Source: Cristatella mucedo
Lineage: Eukaryota > Bryozoa > Phylactolaemata > Cristatellidae
Length of the DNA stretch: 37,500 bases
Assembly (NCBI GenBank): GCA_009760855.2
Contig: WPIO01000007.1
Coordinates: 1 to 37,500 of the forward strand
Direction: 5' to 3'
A program made the position numbers and the translations under genes. Shown here in pieces: positions 25,466 to 36,103 of the stretch. The notes under the pieces are model-generated. The model was not told the DNA's origin and searched no databases. It saw only the letters and a list, made by a program, of their open reading frames with translations. Every line of letters begins with the position of its first letter. Position 1 is the stretch's first letter.

Positions 25466-27201
25466 ACGAACAGTGCGACTGCGGCCCTCGAGAGCAGTGC
25501 GACAGCCGGTGCTGCGACGCAGCCACGTGTCGGCTTCGACCGGATGCGGTGTGTGCCACGGGCGAGTGCTGCGACCTGGCCACCTGCTCGTTCAAGGCTG
25601 CAGCCATGCCCTGCCGATCGGCGTCGATGACGAGTGGCCAGCCCGGCGACCACGGCCAGTGCGACTTGGCCGAGTACTGCACAGGAGCGGGCGAGTACTG
25701 CCCGGCGGACCTGCACGTGCTGGACGGCACGCCGTGCAGCAACGCTGGCAGCCCGTCGTACTGCCACGGCGGCAAGTGCCAGACGCGCGACGGCCACTGC
25801 AAGCTGCTGTGGGGCAAGGAGGCCCGCGACGGCGAGCCCTTCTGCTACGACCGGCACAACGTGCAGGGCGACTACTACGGTCACTGCGGGCGCGATCGTC
25901 AGACGGCAGCCTACGTGCCATGCGACGCCGAGCAAGTGACATGCGGCCAGCTGCAGTGCTTCGTGCCCGGCACTCTGGCCTCGTCCGGTGGCGGCGGTCT
26001 TGCGAGCATGCTGCCGTCCTACGCTCGCATGGTCGAGTACCAGCACACTGTGCGCGACGCTGGCGGCTCGCCGAAGGTGTGCCGCACCGCCGTGCTCGAC
26101 GTCACCGGGCTACAGGACGGCCAGCCGCTGGACTTGGGCATGGTGCCCAATGGCACCTACTGTGGCGAGGGGCGTGTGTGCTTGGGCCAGCGCTGCGTAT
26201 CGGTCACGGCACTGCCGAGTGCTGACGAAGCTTGCCAGAGCGGCTGCAGCGGCCGCGGCCGCTGCAACAGCCTCGGCCGATGCCACTGCGACTACCTGCG
26301 TGCTCCGCCGACGTGCGCCGAGCGTGGCGAAGGCGGATCGCTCGACAGCGGTCCGGCGTCCATCTATTGTTCCGACCAGGCGCTGGTCGTCGGCCTGCTG
26401 GCAACGTTCGTCGGTGTGGTGCCACTGCTCGGCCTCTCTGCTCTGCTCGCTCGGCGCCACGGCCGGCACATCCTGGCCGCTGCGAGCACGGCCGTCGGTA
26501 GAAAGATGGGCCGGGGCGCCGGCGGCTGCGCTGCCGACGTTACTGAAGCGGGCAAGCAGCAGCTTAATGGCAGCAGCAGGAGCAGCGGTGGCAGCGGGCA
26601 TGCTGCAGCGCCAGGTCGGCCGCCGTCGGCCGTCGACAGCCACTCTCAGCCGCTAGTTCGGCCTGCGCCCACCCCGGCGGCATGCCCAGCTGCTGTGCAT
26701 GCCGGTCGTGCGACGGCGGTGGCAAAAGCGGCGGTGGCGGCAGACCGGAGCGAGGCTGCTGCAGGAGCCGTGCACCGAGGCCCAGCCGTAAAGAAGCAAG
26801 CCGCTAGCAGCAGCAGAGCCGCTCTTCGAACAGCCGAAGCAAGTGCAAACCGGGCGAAGAGAAGGGACCGAGGAGGAGGAGGAGGAGGAGATGCCGGCGT
26901 GGCTGCCGCCACAGGCGCTGCTCCCGGGCACAGGTGGCCTGCTGTGGCCCGACCGACGGAGGCGCCTCCGCCGCAGCCGAACCGGCTTTTGCTGCCTCCG
27001 TCGACACCTCCGAAGCCTGGTGGTGGAGCGCTGGCTGCTGAAGCTCGAGCTGCCGGTGCTCGACCGGCAGGTGGCACTTTTGCTAAGGGATCGATCGCCG
27101 GAGCCTCGGCACGGCAGCAGCAGGTCATCGTCGGTGGCGTGACCTCGGCCAAATCGAAGCTGCCTGCATGGCCACCAGCAAAGGAGCCTACCGCTCAGTA
27201 G
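25466..27201 (+). CDS. ADAM metalloprotease, coding exon 3 (disintegrin to cytoplasmic tail)
   Basis: Large last coding exon, residues 539-1116, stop TAG at 27199-27201. In order: disintegrin (EQCDCG at 540, CC pairs, CDLAEYC at 604-610, YCPADLHVLDGTPC after it), cysteine-rich domain (about 619-790), EGF-like module (six Cys, C795-C822), the juxtamembrane GSLDSGP, one membrane span (844-867, ALVVGLLATFVGVVPLLGLSALLA) followed by RRHGR, and a 249-residue cytoplasmic tail. The tail is Ala/Gly/Pro-rich with PxxP runs (PPPQPNR, PPSTPPKP) that could bind SH3 domains. The EGF-to-membrane sequence resembles the ADAM12/19/33 group. The disintegrin loop is enlarged: 15 residues lie between Cys588 and Cys604. 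That one exon carries five domains is unusual for this family. The acceptor AG ends at 25465 and the phase fits both exon 2 and exon 1. Confidence 0.93.
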
Positions 27202-27650
27202 TGTGAGATCGGGCAACAAACAGGGATGCGTCACCATCCGCCGCAGGCAAGCTAGCCACTTTCGGTCGCCACCGGCAGAAGGATCCGCTGGTGGTCACGT
27301 GGCAAGAGATGGAGGGATGGAATCTCGAATGATTCTTGCTCATATTGAAGCAATGCCGCGGGAAAGAGCAAAGTTTTTTCTGCAATTCGTTCGCCACTGT
27401 TTGGCATTTTTCCTGTCCAACTGTGCTTTGCTGCTGTGCCAGCATTCTGTTTTGTTAAGTTTGTCTGTTGATGGTGTACGTGTGCTGTTAACTTCTGCTA
27501 CAGTCTGCTTCAAGCTTGAATCTTCATACTATTCTCGGCTGGGACTAGAGTGCTAGGCAGTCGAATTCCACTGTCATCCTGCTCAATGAAAATGGTATCG
27601 GTACCACCGTGCAGCGTCATGCAATAAATGCTATATATATATTACCGGCA
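27202..27650 (+). other. ADAM 3' UTR with candidate polyadenylation signal
   Basis: Non-coding sequence after the stop codon. A canonical AATAAA at 27623-27628, about 420 nt after the stop, is followed by T-rich sequence and is the first good candidate for the transcript end. Open frames here are short and featureless. Confidence 0.55.
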
Positions 27651-28507
27651 TCTCCTCACTTCGTGTTCCTGAGATGTTCAGCAATAGCCAGAGGCATGGG
27701 CCGGCCTTTTGCATTCGCACTCGATGCCAATTTGTTTAAGTATTCCGACAGTGATCATTGGTGTAGACAGCAGGCACACATTGGCCACGATGAGATAACC
27801 TTGTTATTGGATAAGCAATTGCTTTACGTGACTGTAGCATCGATTTGAGTTTGGCCTCATTAAATTGTATCGCCTCACCATTGAAGTAGGAAGGCTGATC
27901 ACTTTTGCACTCGGCAGTGTACTTTTATCTGGCATTAATCTGTCACCGAATTCACAGATAAGCCTCAACGTTTACTGCAGCAGGGTCTACGATTGTCGGA
28001 GATATTGGTGGTTCCAATGCAAAGATGTATGCCACCTTAAAGTCGCGGTCGCTGGCACCTCGACGGCCCAGTGAATGGTGGCCGTACGGGGGGGGGGGGC
28101 AGAGCCAGGATTTTCACGTAGAGCAAGACCAGCACGTAATGGAGATATTCTAGTGCACAGTGATAGTGTCTATTCGACACCTCGCGAAATCGGTAGTTGC
28201 TCATCGTCGACAGGAAGTAGAGCACACATCCGTCGTTGGTGGGGGGGTGTTCGGAGAACTTGGCAGTACAACAGAAGAAACCCTGAGCCGAAGACTTTCC
28301 ACCTTTTTGCACCACATTCTTTGAGGCGATGACAGACTGAAAGTATCTCGCATGTATCTCTCGTATGCAGGGAGTCCCACTGCACTTGAATTTTGGAATA
28401 GGTAAATTGTGGACAGGCTAGGACCTTCAGAGCAAAAGCTTGTGCTGTCAACAGTCTGGAAGTGAAGGAATGAAACAGCTAAATGTATTGTCCATTGAGG
28501 ACACATT
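27651..28507. other. Intergenic DNA, nothing recognised
   Basis: No gene or repeat family is recognisable. Two G-homopolymer runs are present (28089-28099 and 28240-28246). Short open frames on both strands overlap each other and lack domains. Confidence 0.4.
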
Positions 28508-28508
28508 C

Positions 28509-28568
28509 AGAGATTTAGTTCTTTTTGGTCATGACATAAATGTATAATTATTATTATTACTATTACTG
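28509..28568 (+). mobile_element. SINE/L2-type 3' tail
   Basis: agagatttagttctttttgg followed by atgacataaatgtataatta and ATT triplets. This is the same tail as in the SINE at 35969-36103 (agagatttagttctcttggg ... acaaatgaattat). The body upstream is not recognisable. Confidence 0.55.
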
Positions 28569-28624
28569 GATCAGTCGCTGATGGACTTAGCCTAGTTTTT
28601 AACTGTGACGGCGTCAATCCTAAA

Positions 28625-28720
28625 TGATTGGTTTGGTACGGTGGTCAAGGTGCTCCCCCTGACCCAGGTCTGGCCGTGGTCGAGGGCTAGAGACCCGTAG
28701 CGTATGAGCCCGGTGGCAGT
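28625..28720 (+). mobile_element. tRNA-derived SINE, tail lost
   Basis: The head with acggtggtcaaggtgctc, ctgacccaggtctggc and cgtggtcgagggctagagac matches the SINE at 35972-36040 base for base over long stretches. It then continues into the family body (cgtatgagcccgg). The polymerase III boxes are partly decayed. Confidence 0.65.
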
Positions 28721-28726
28721 AACCTT

Positions 28727-28742
28727 GGTTACCATGGTAACC
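28727..28742. promoter_or_regulatory. Perfect 16-bp palindrome containing an X-box motif
   Basis: GGTTACCATGGTAACC is fully self-complementary. Its inner 14 bases, GTTACCATGGTAAC, match the two-half-site X-box bound by RFX transcription factors (known from ciliary gene promoters). It lies just after a SINE, 1.5 kb downstream of the ADAM stop, with no recognised gene next to it. Confidence 0.45.
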
Positions 28743-29194
28743 CAGGTGCGCGAGGACTGCGATAACTATCTGAATATAGGTCCAAATTATATGAAAATAT
28801 GCTACAAATTTCGGGCTCATCGAGTTCTATTTGTCAGCAAAAGGACAGCGATTTCAAAAGCGATAATTTTAATTGCGAAAGTACGCAGCGGCTGACCAGA
28901 TCCGGGCGGCAATGGAGCTCCCGGGAAATGTTTCCAAGAACTTACACACCGGTTCCATTGCGTTGTTAAGAACATCATTACTAACATCTTCGATATCGTC
29001 ATTATAGACTGCCATAGCGTTCATCCTTTCATTGAGTTCTTGTGCACACAGTTCTTCAGATTGCTTCGACATGATTCTGACAGTGCTGCTCCTGAATCAG
29101 ATCATCATCATTTTCGACTTCAAAACGCTATATTTTTTAGAGCAGCTATCCGCAAAATAAATAATTAATTGAGATTCTGCTTGCGGAAATTCAG

Positions 29195-29300
29195 TAACCC
29201 GGTTTACCGCTATCGGGCTCATATGTTAAGCACATGTGTTGTAGAGTTTTGAGTTATCTTATGGCGCTATACAAATGAATTATATTATTATATTACAGAC
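29195..29300 (+). mobile_element. SINE 3' portion with L2-like tail
   Basis: gggctcatatgttaagcaca, then gagttttgagttatcttatg and ggcgctatacaaatgaatta followed by ATT triplets. This is the same body and tail order as 36035-36103. The head is missing or too decayed to see. Confidence 0.6.
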
Positions 29301-29314
29301 TTTCTTTAGTTATA

Positions 29315-29506
<192 letters not shown>

Positions 29507-29834
29507 CCTCAGGTCTGTCCAATTAAATTGGCTATTCGGAAGAATCTATTTGAAATACAAGGTCTATCATTCGGTTGGTTAATTTGTAACTTCGCAATAG
29601 TCGCATCGAACCCCTACATCGTGGTCGTTCTGCTATTGAGCCGTTGATTGACACAGCCTAAATTCTCAAAGCTGAAGAACTGGCATTTTATATGACTAGC
29701 ATTGAAACCCCAAATGTTATTGCAGTAGCTTGGTGGGTCCCCAGAAGCAGAGCAGATCATGTTTAACAAGCGTGACCTTGTCACGGATCGACCAATCTAA
29801 CGGACGGCAGAAGGTGTGAGTGTACAATGCCACC

Positions 29835-29925
29835 AATAATAATAATAACAACATTAATAATGCTTCTACATAGTGCCATCAGAGAGCCTAATCTCTTTGC
29901 AGGCACTGTCAGATACTGTCCTTCC
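29835..29925 (-). mobile_element. L2/SINE-type 3' tail
   Basis: On the - strand: gtgcctgcaaagagattagg, then ctctctgatggcactatgta and an ATT-type tail (seen as aataataataac at 29835-29848). It matches the shared 3' end of the local LINE/SINE families. Confidence 0.5.
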
Positions 29926-30763
29926 AGTCACACCAGTGTGCACACCACCCTTGCACGGGGTTCACTGTGCTGTAAGCGCTAGGCTTGCTGTAATCGGAAT
30001 CCCGAGCAGCCACGCATTACAGTCCAAGCACTTTGCTTAACAATGGACAGATTAAATTTTTAGCAAGGGTTTTGCGAATAAGGATTTGACCGAACCCTAG
30101 AGAGTGTCAATAAAGAATACTAGCCCCCTGCGGTCTAGACAGCAGCACAAAAGGCAAGCAACAGGAAGACGCTGACTAAGATACGCCTCACTTTTTTCTC
30201 GTTGTCAACAATGTCTGTCAAAACGAGTGACTGTCATGACTGTCACAAGGGATCTTACAAGTAGTGGGTGCAACTTCTGAGGTCCGCGAGGCTTTTGTCT
30301 GTCTCTCAAACGATTTCCCTTTGGATGTGCTCGGTCTAACTTACATCGATTGAGATCATGCCACACAGCTAAGCCTCTAAAGATGCAAGTGTCTGCCCGT
30401 AGAGCTGCAGTGGCTGCTGCGGCAGGGCAGATGGATGCGCTAAGCCCGGTGCACCGGCTCAGCCGGGCAGGGCCAGAGCTGACTGTCACACGAGACTCCC
30501 GGCCAGCACAAGCCTGTAGCAAGCGACCGTGCAATACTAGCTCCTGCTTTTGTTTTCTGGTTACTGCTCGTCTGGCTGCCGACCTGCCACTGCCACTTAG
30601 TGGTGGCAGATACTAGCAAAGGTCACCGTTGACAGGCCGGACTTGCAGGCCGTGCTGGGGCATCCCTTCCACCCTGATATCTTTTAGCTACTAGCCGAAC
30701 TGATTAACTCCATCTAGCATTGATGCAGTCAGCCAAGTCTTACCGAGGTGATCGTGTTACATC

Positions 30764-30767
<4 letters not shown>
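29926..30767. other. Intergenic DNA, nothing recognised
   Basis: Moderate GC, without a recognisable gene, RNA or repeat family. Open frames at 30205-30534 (-) and 30350-30616 (+) overlap each other and show no domain. Confidence 0.4.
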
Positions 30768-30840
<73 letters not shown>

Positions 30841-30854
30841 GGGAGAGAGAGAGA
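30766..30854. repeat. (GA)n tract
   Basis: About 32 uninterrupted GA units, then GGGAGAGA interruptions. Confidence 0.97.
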
Positions 30855-32190
30855 TCTCATTCCCTGTTTTTCGTGTGCGTTGGCTGTGATCAAATCTGGT
30901 CATCTGAAATGGCGAGCCAAATGGCGAGAAGGCAAAAATACTTGACATACCACTGACAGCAAGCATGCGGATCTCCCCCATTCAAGACTGAGGCAATTAT
31001 TACCCCTGCAGATTATCTAAAATTCAGAAGGGGTTTTCGAGATGTACTAAGTACTCAAAGCTATAAAATGGTCTCCGCAAGCAAACGAGAAGGTATGGTC
31101 AATATGGGGCAAGCATGCAGAGTTGGCATCAACTGCAGCCACCATACAATATGAGTCCCAGAAAACTGCCTGGGTATACCACGTGAGTGCTGTGCAACAG
31201 ACGGCCACATTGACACTAAGCAGTATAAGCTAGCAAGCAACGACTTTTCTCATTTACATAATCCTTTAACAACACAACTTTGGCATAACTTCAACAGCAT
31301 GTGTCTCATGACGAGACCTAAGCTATTGTTTTCTGAGCTTATGTCTCTTGCATCTCAGCATCAAGTCCGTCACTCGTCGGCCAGCCTTCGGCAAGCTTGC
31401 ACAGTCAATATGGCCGTGCCTGCCACTAGAATTGCATGGGAAGCCAGAATCGTCAGATCGGATCTAAATATGACTATGGTTTGGAAGCTCCATGCACTAT
31501 CCGACCTGCTGATATCAAGAGCAATGCAATAGTGAACAAAAAGAAGACAAGCTGATGTAACAACCTCATTTATACAGCAGCAGAAGAGCCTTTATCACTG
31601 TCATCACTGCTTGCAGTGGGCAATGAAGGATCGCACTCTGCTTCAGTCAAACTTACGATCTCTATTGTGCTACAGCAGAGAGGACTGGGCAATGTGGCAT
31701 TGCACCACCGGCTGTCCGAAAGTTCAAAGCCAGGCACAGCACCTGCTTGGTATGGTGGACTCTCCGATAAGTGGGTCCCGTGCACAAGCTGGCATTTACT
31801 CACTCTAGCCTTGTTTCACCTGCTCTGTGGTTCTGTCACCTTTAAACTTGGCCTACATTTTCATCTTGTTTCCCTTGCGGCATTCCATTCCCCTTCATGA
31901 TGTTCCTTTTAGCTAAGCAGAAATTGCAATCATGCGATGAATTTCCGAACGCCATATGAAGTTGCACAAATACTTCCTCAAGTTAGATGGCTGAATCATG
32001 AAAACGGCAGTACGGAAGTGTGCCAACTGTATTTGCTCACCACAACAGCAGCAGGCACTGATCTGACTGGTCACAGTGGCTGACACAGTAGCTGCGTTCG
32101 TCAGAGGAAGACGAGGAGAGTTGAAGTTACTGGCAAGCACAGAGCTCAACAGCATCATGCTTTATGCCCAGGTGATGATCAAGATAAAAC
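30855..32190. other. Intergenic DNA, nothing recognised
   Basis: No gene or repeat family recognised. Short open frames (31299-31532 +, 31570-31803 -, 31913-32158 -) have no visible domains. Confidence 0.4.
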
Positions 32191-32194
32191 TCGC

Positions 32195-32878
32195 TGCTAG
32201 CTTGTCTACCGGCATGTGCAATCAGGCGCTCATAGCTGGTGCAAAACTCTGCAGCTAGGCTTGTCTGTCGTGAGTGGTGCAGTTGCTATACCCCACCACT
32301 TCTAGCTGACCTGCACTGGCTACCAGTCAAGCAACTCATCGACATCAAGGTTTTGTAGCTCACTTTTAGGTCCCTTCATTCTTTGGCTCCAGCCTACCTG
32401 TCAGATCTACTGACCCACCAGGCTAAGCATCGTACCACATGCTTTTCGGAATCTAGCTGTTTGCCCATACCTCGTAAGAACCTCAAATCCTTTGGAGACC
32501 GTGCATTTAGTTCGTATGCTCCCTAGCCTGGAACTCACTCCCCACTCGCGTCAAGACATCCCTGACTTGACCACATTTAAAAAGAACTTAAAAGCACACC
32601 TATTTATGACAGCATTTAGTGGGCCCCCGTGATTCGTTCTTTGTGTGCTTACGCATGCTGACACTGTTGCATGCTGCCACTAACCACACTTGCATACTGA
32701 CCCTGTGCATGTCACCCCTAGCCATGTTATTCATGTTGTTTATTAAGCATGATATTTCCACTCACAATTCGATCGTGTTTCCTGTGAAGGAAATGTAAAG
32801 CACCTAGAAAGAGATTGTTCTCTGAGGCGGCTTTATCAAGTGTATTTTAAATATTATTTTTATTGTTATTATTAAGAT
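32195..32878 (+). mobile_element. L2-type LINE 3' fragment
   Basis: A decayed C-terminal frame (a segment with CNQALIAGAKLCS at 32218-32256, LHW-type sequence near 32310, FGDRAF at 32491-32508) is followed by the family 3' UTR. The UTR shows gacagcatttagtgggcccc near 32607, gcacctagaaagagattgtt and an ATT-type tail ending about 32876. It is homologous to 10150-10985 and 3129-3703. Stops and frameshifts make it inactive. Confidence 0.75.
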
Positions 32879-32879
32879 G

Positions 32880-35610
32880 CTATCAGGTTGACTACCCGAT
32901 GGCTCGACTTTTGAAGAATGGTAACAAAACGCAGCAACCGTGAAGAGTGTCCATACCTTAATATAACAAGTCTATACACACTCATCTCCATAGTGTGGAG
33001 CAGCTGATTTCGAAGCTAAAGAGAGGCTGAATGTTCGGCAGCAGCCACAGTGTACAACTCTCTGGATTCAGTACAACTGACTAGTTTTTCGCCTAGTGAA
33101 CAACTAACTGACTATTAAGGGATGTGTAGCATTTTTATACCGCTGCCTAGCAGCGGATTATGCCATAGATGGTGCCTAACCATTATAATTCAGGAACCTG
33201 AAATAAAATCTAGACAGTAGTAATCTGGCTGATTTATTATGCTGGCGGTTCAGTATTTGCACTTTTTGCTTGATGCTTTTCTGCAAACCAGCTGGTCACC
33301 CGTAGAAGGTGACAAGCCAGCTGTACATTTGGCATTATGCAGCAGACCTCTTTCCACGGCACATCTTTGTTTCCTTACTCCCATTAAACGTCGGTATGCA
33401 GCGATGCAATGCGCTTGCAGTAAGAAGTTATAGCATGCTCGTGTGACAATGAACAGAACGTTCGGGTAGTGTTTGCAGCAATTTCTTCTCGCAGGGAAGG
33501 CTTGAGGAGATGCGGTGACCATTATCACATAACATGTCTGGTAATGCACCACGTGTCTTTAGTCACAGGACCTCGGGGTGCAATTAGATGGTGTTTTCTT
33601 GTGCTCTCTTACCGCCTCCTGCCGGCATCGCTTTGCTGAGACCACCTACCGCCCTCAACTCCACCACCGAGGGTAGCATCACGATGATTAAATTTGGCTG
33701 CTGGTGTTGCCGAGACAGCTTCAGTGGGTGGTCACTGCATTGACTAAGCAAACTGCACTTGCTTGATTCACGACTGCATAAGGATTCATCGAGCGATGAC
33801 GACTCCACAGTCACCGATCATGCTGACGTTGAATAGCCGTGACCATATTTCTGAACTGCAGAAAATTCGGTGTGTCCTTCCATGCAGGCACTTCGAACAG
33901 AACGCAAGAGAGCATGCTCGGCTTAAATGCGACGTGGCCACTGCCACTGTGAGCACTGGGTGAACAAGCTTTCGGTTTCTTGCAGCTGCTCGGGGACACG
34001 GCAAGATGGCTTACAGCTGGGCCTCTGCCCGGCCGGTTCGATCCAACCGTGCCTGGTAGCTATGTAGGAAATGCTGCTAACTCCCCACACATTGACCAAG
34101 AGCAACCCAACAATCCAGGGCATTGTTGAGTGAGGAGAGCTCATTCATCAATGCCTTGACTTGATATTGCCCAGCATGATCCAGTTGATCCGGTGGCGGC
34201 AGGCTGCTGGTAGCAGCTGTTGGGAGCAAGTGGAAATTGCTGTTATAGACAGGCATACTAGACCGGTGGAAGATACCCTGTGGCCCGCATGCTCTACATT
34301 TTTCTTCACTGCAACAGAATAAGGGCACTCTGTAGTTTCTGTTGAATGCTAGGAAAATTAGGCTTCTCTATGCGATCAGAGCATGTGAGACTCTTGGCAG
34401 CTCGGAGATGAGACGCTTTGCAGAATGCCCTCGTGCTTAGTTCAGGCTAATGGACGAAAGTGCCTAGTAAGAGTTTGCATATATCTCCAAGGATGAGATC
34501 CGCATAGTAGTGATTAAAAAAAAGTTGTGTCATAGCCCTATTTAGGGAGAGTGTGCCTTGTGCTAAACCTCGGAGTCGTAGCTGCATTGGAAGGTCAGCC
34601 TTCAAGTGGCTGCCAGAATGCACTGTTGCAGTCAAGCAAGCACTTTGTGCCTTTATAGGCACCGATGACTTCTAGATTTATCAGAAGCAGCCTTGCAGAA
34701 GATCTTGGAACCACCGGGAATCGAGGCTTGTGTATCCTTAGGAGTTGGTTTCTGTCGCACCTATAGCTTTGTCGTAGTGTGATTCAACGTTGGTCACATC
34801 GTCACTCAACAAAGCAGCTGATATGAGTCGGTACATGGTACAAGAGCAAGAGGCATTGAGGGAAAAGAGGATATTAGTAATTCAATCCATGATGCTTGCC
34901 AGATTATTTGCCAGACTAAAAAGAATACCAAGCGACACGATTTTTAGAATAACAAACGTAAAAGACAGGAGGGTCATTGAAAATAGCAGGACAGCCGCCA
35001 CCACAATTTCGAAAGTAACAGACATTAAAGGAGGAATATCTACTTTGCCAGTGTGAGTCATATGCACCACGCTTCGATTTGGTACTAATTAAGGTGACCA
35101 TATACCAGCAATAAGAAAAGTATTACTCAAAGGAGGCACTTGCCCAGTCGTGGCTGAAGTTGGACTTAGGCATAACTGTTAAAAATTGGTGTTTGCTATT
35201 AACAAATCATGTTTGTAGTCACTATTAGGTCCGGTATTGCAGCATAAACAAAAAAAACCCAAAAATGTTCTTTGACGAATCGCTCTCCAACTGAATGCAT
35301 CAGCACTGGCAGAAAGATAAGAAGCCAAAGAAGGTCAGTAAGAGTTGTATCGAAATTTTTGTTTGGATCCGGAAGTCTCAAGCGGTGTATGGAGTTGAAG
35401 TCTTCTCCACACGAACTAATTCTCTCAACAATATAAATCTTTCACATTACCCTTTAGGTCCTTGCTTTCTTTCAATTAAAGTAGTCGAATGTCCGAAGCA
35501 TAAATTGAAATAAATAAAAACGTATTGGAAGAACTTGCACTGATCTAGCAGTTATGCTGAGATTAGCAGCTGAGAAAACTAACAAATTCGGTGGCTGACT
35601 GCCTAGATTG
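32880..35610. other. Intergenic DNA, no gene recognised
   Basis: About 2.7 kb with no identifiable protein domain, RNA gene or repeat family. The longest + strand open frame outside repeats is 34790-35056 (88 codons, Arg/Ile-rich). It matches nothing I know and lacks splice or Kozak support. Confidence 0.4.
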
Positions 35611-35618
35611 AAGGTTGG

Positions 35619-35633
35619 ACACACACACACACG

Positions 35634-35696
<63 letters not shown>

Positions 35697-35752
35697 AAGT
35701 AAGTGAGGGAGAGAAAGCAAGAGAGAGAGAGGGAGAGAGGGAGGGAGGGAGG

Positions 35753-35811
<59 letters not shown>

Positions 35812-35875
35812 GAGAGAGGAAGTAAGTGATGGAGAGAAAGCAAGAGAGAGAGAGAGGGAGGGAGGGAGGGAGGGA

Positions 35876-35970
<95 letters not shown>
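35619..35970. repeat. (CA)n followed by about 320 bp of GA / GGGA repeats
   Basis: A short CA tract (35619-35649) runs into GA repeats. Two inner near-copies contain gaagtaagtga and gagagaaagcaagagaga (35696-35728 and 35819-35850), so a roughly 123-bp unit was duplicated inside the tract. It ends exactly where a SINE begins. Confidence 0.95.
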
Positions 35971-35972
<2 letters not shown>

Positions 35973-36103
35973 TCCAGCGGTTAAGGTGCTCGCCCCGACC
36001 AAGGTCTGGCTGAGGTCGTCGGCTCGAGCCCTGGGGCATATGTGAAGTGCCCGAATAGAGATTTAGTTCTCTTGGGGAGCTATACAAATGAATTATATAG
36101 TTT
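35969..36103 (+). mobile_element. Best-preserved copy of the local tRNA-derived SINE
   Basis: The head reads tggtccagcggttaaggtgc (A-box) and gtcgtcggctcgagccc (B-box with two changes from the consensus) at tRNA spacing, giving an internal polymerase III promoter. The body includes ggcatatgtgaagtgcccga. The tail is agagatttagttctcttggg, gagctatacaaatgaattat. The tail corresponds to the 3' end of the local L2 LINEs (agagataagttctccgaggg ... caagtgcattat), which suggests the SINE is mobilised by L2 machinery. Confidence 0.75.

Noticed and set aside
26110-27237. Long - strand frames over ADAM exon 3
   Set aside because: Ala/Arg/Ser-rich shadow frames of GC-rich coding sequence, with no recognisable domain.
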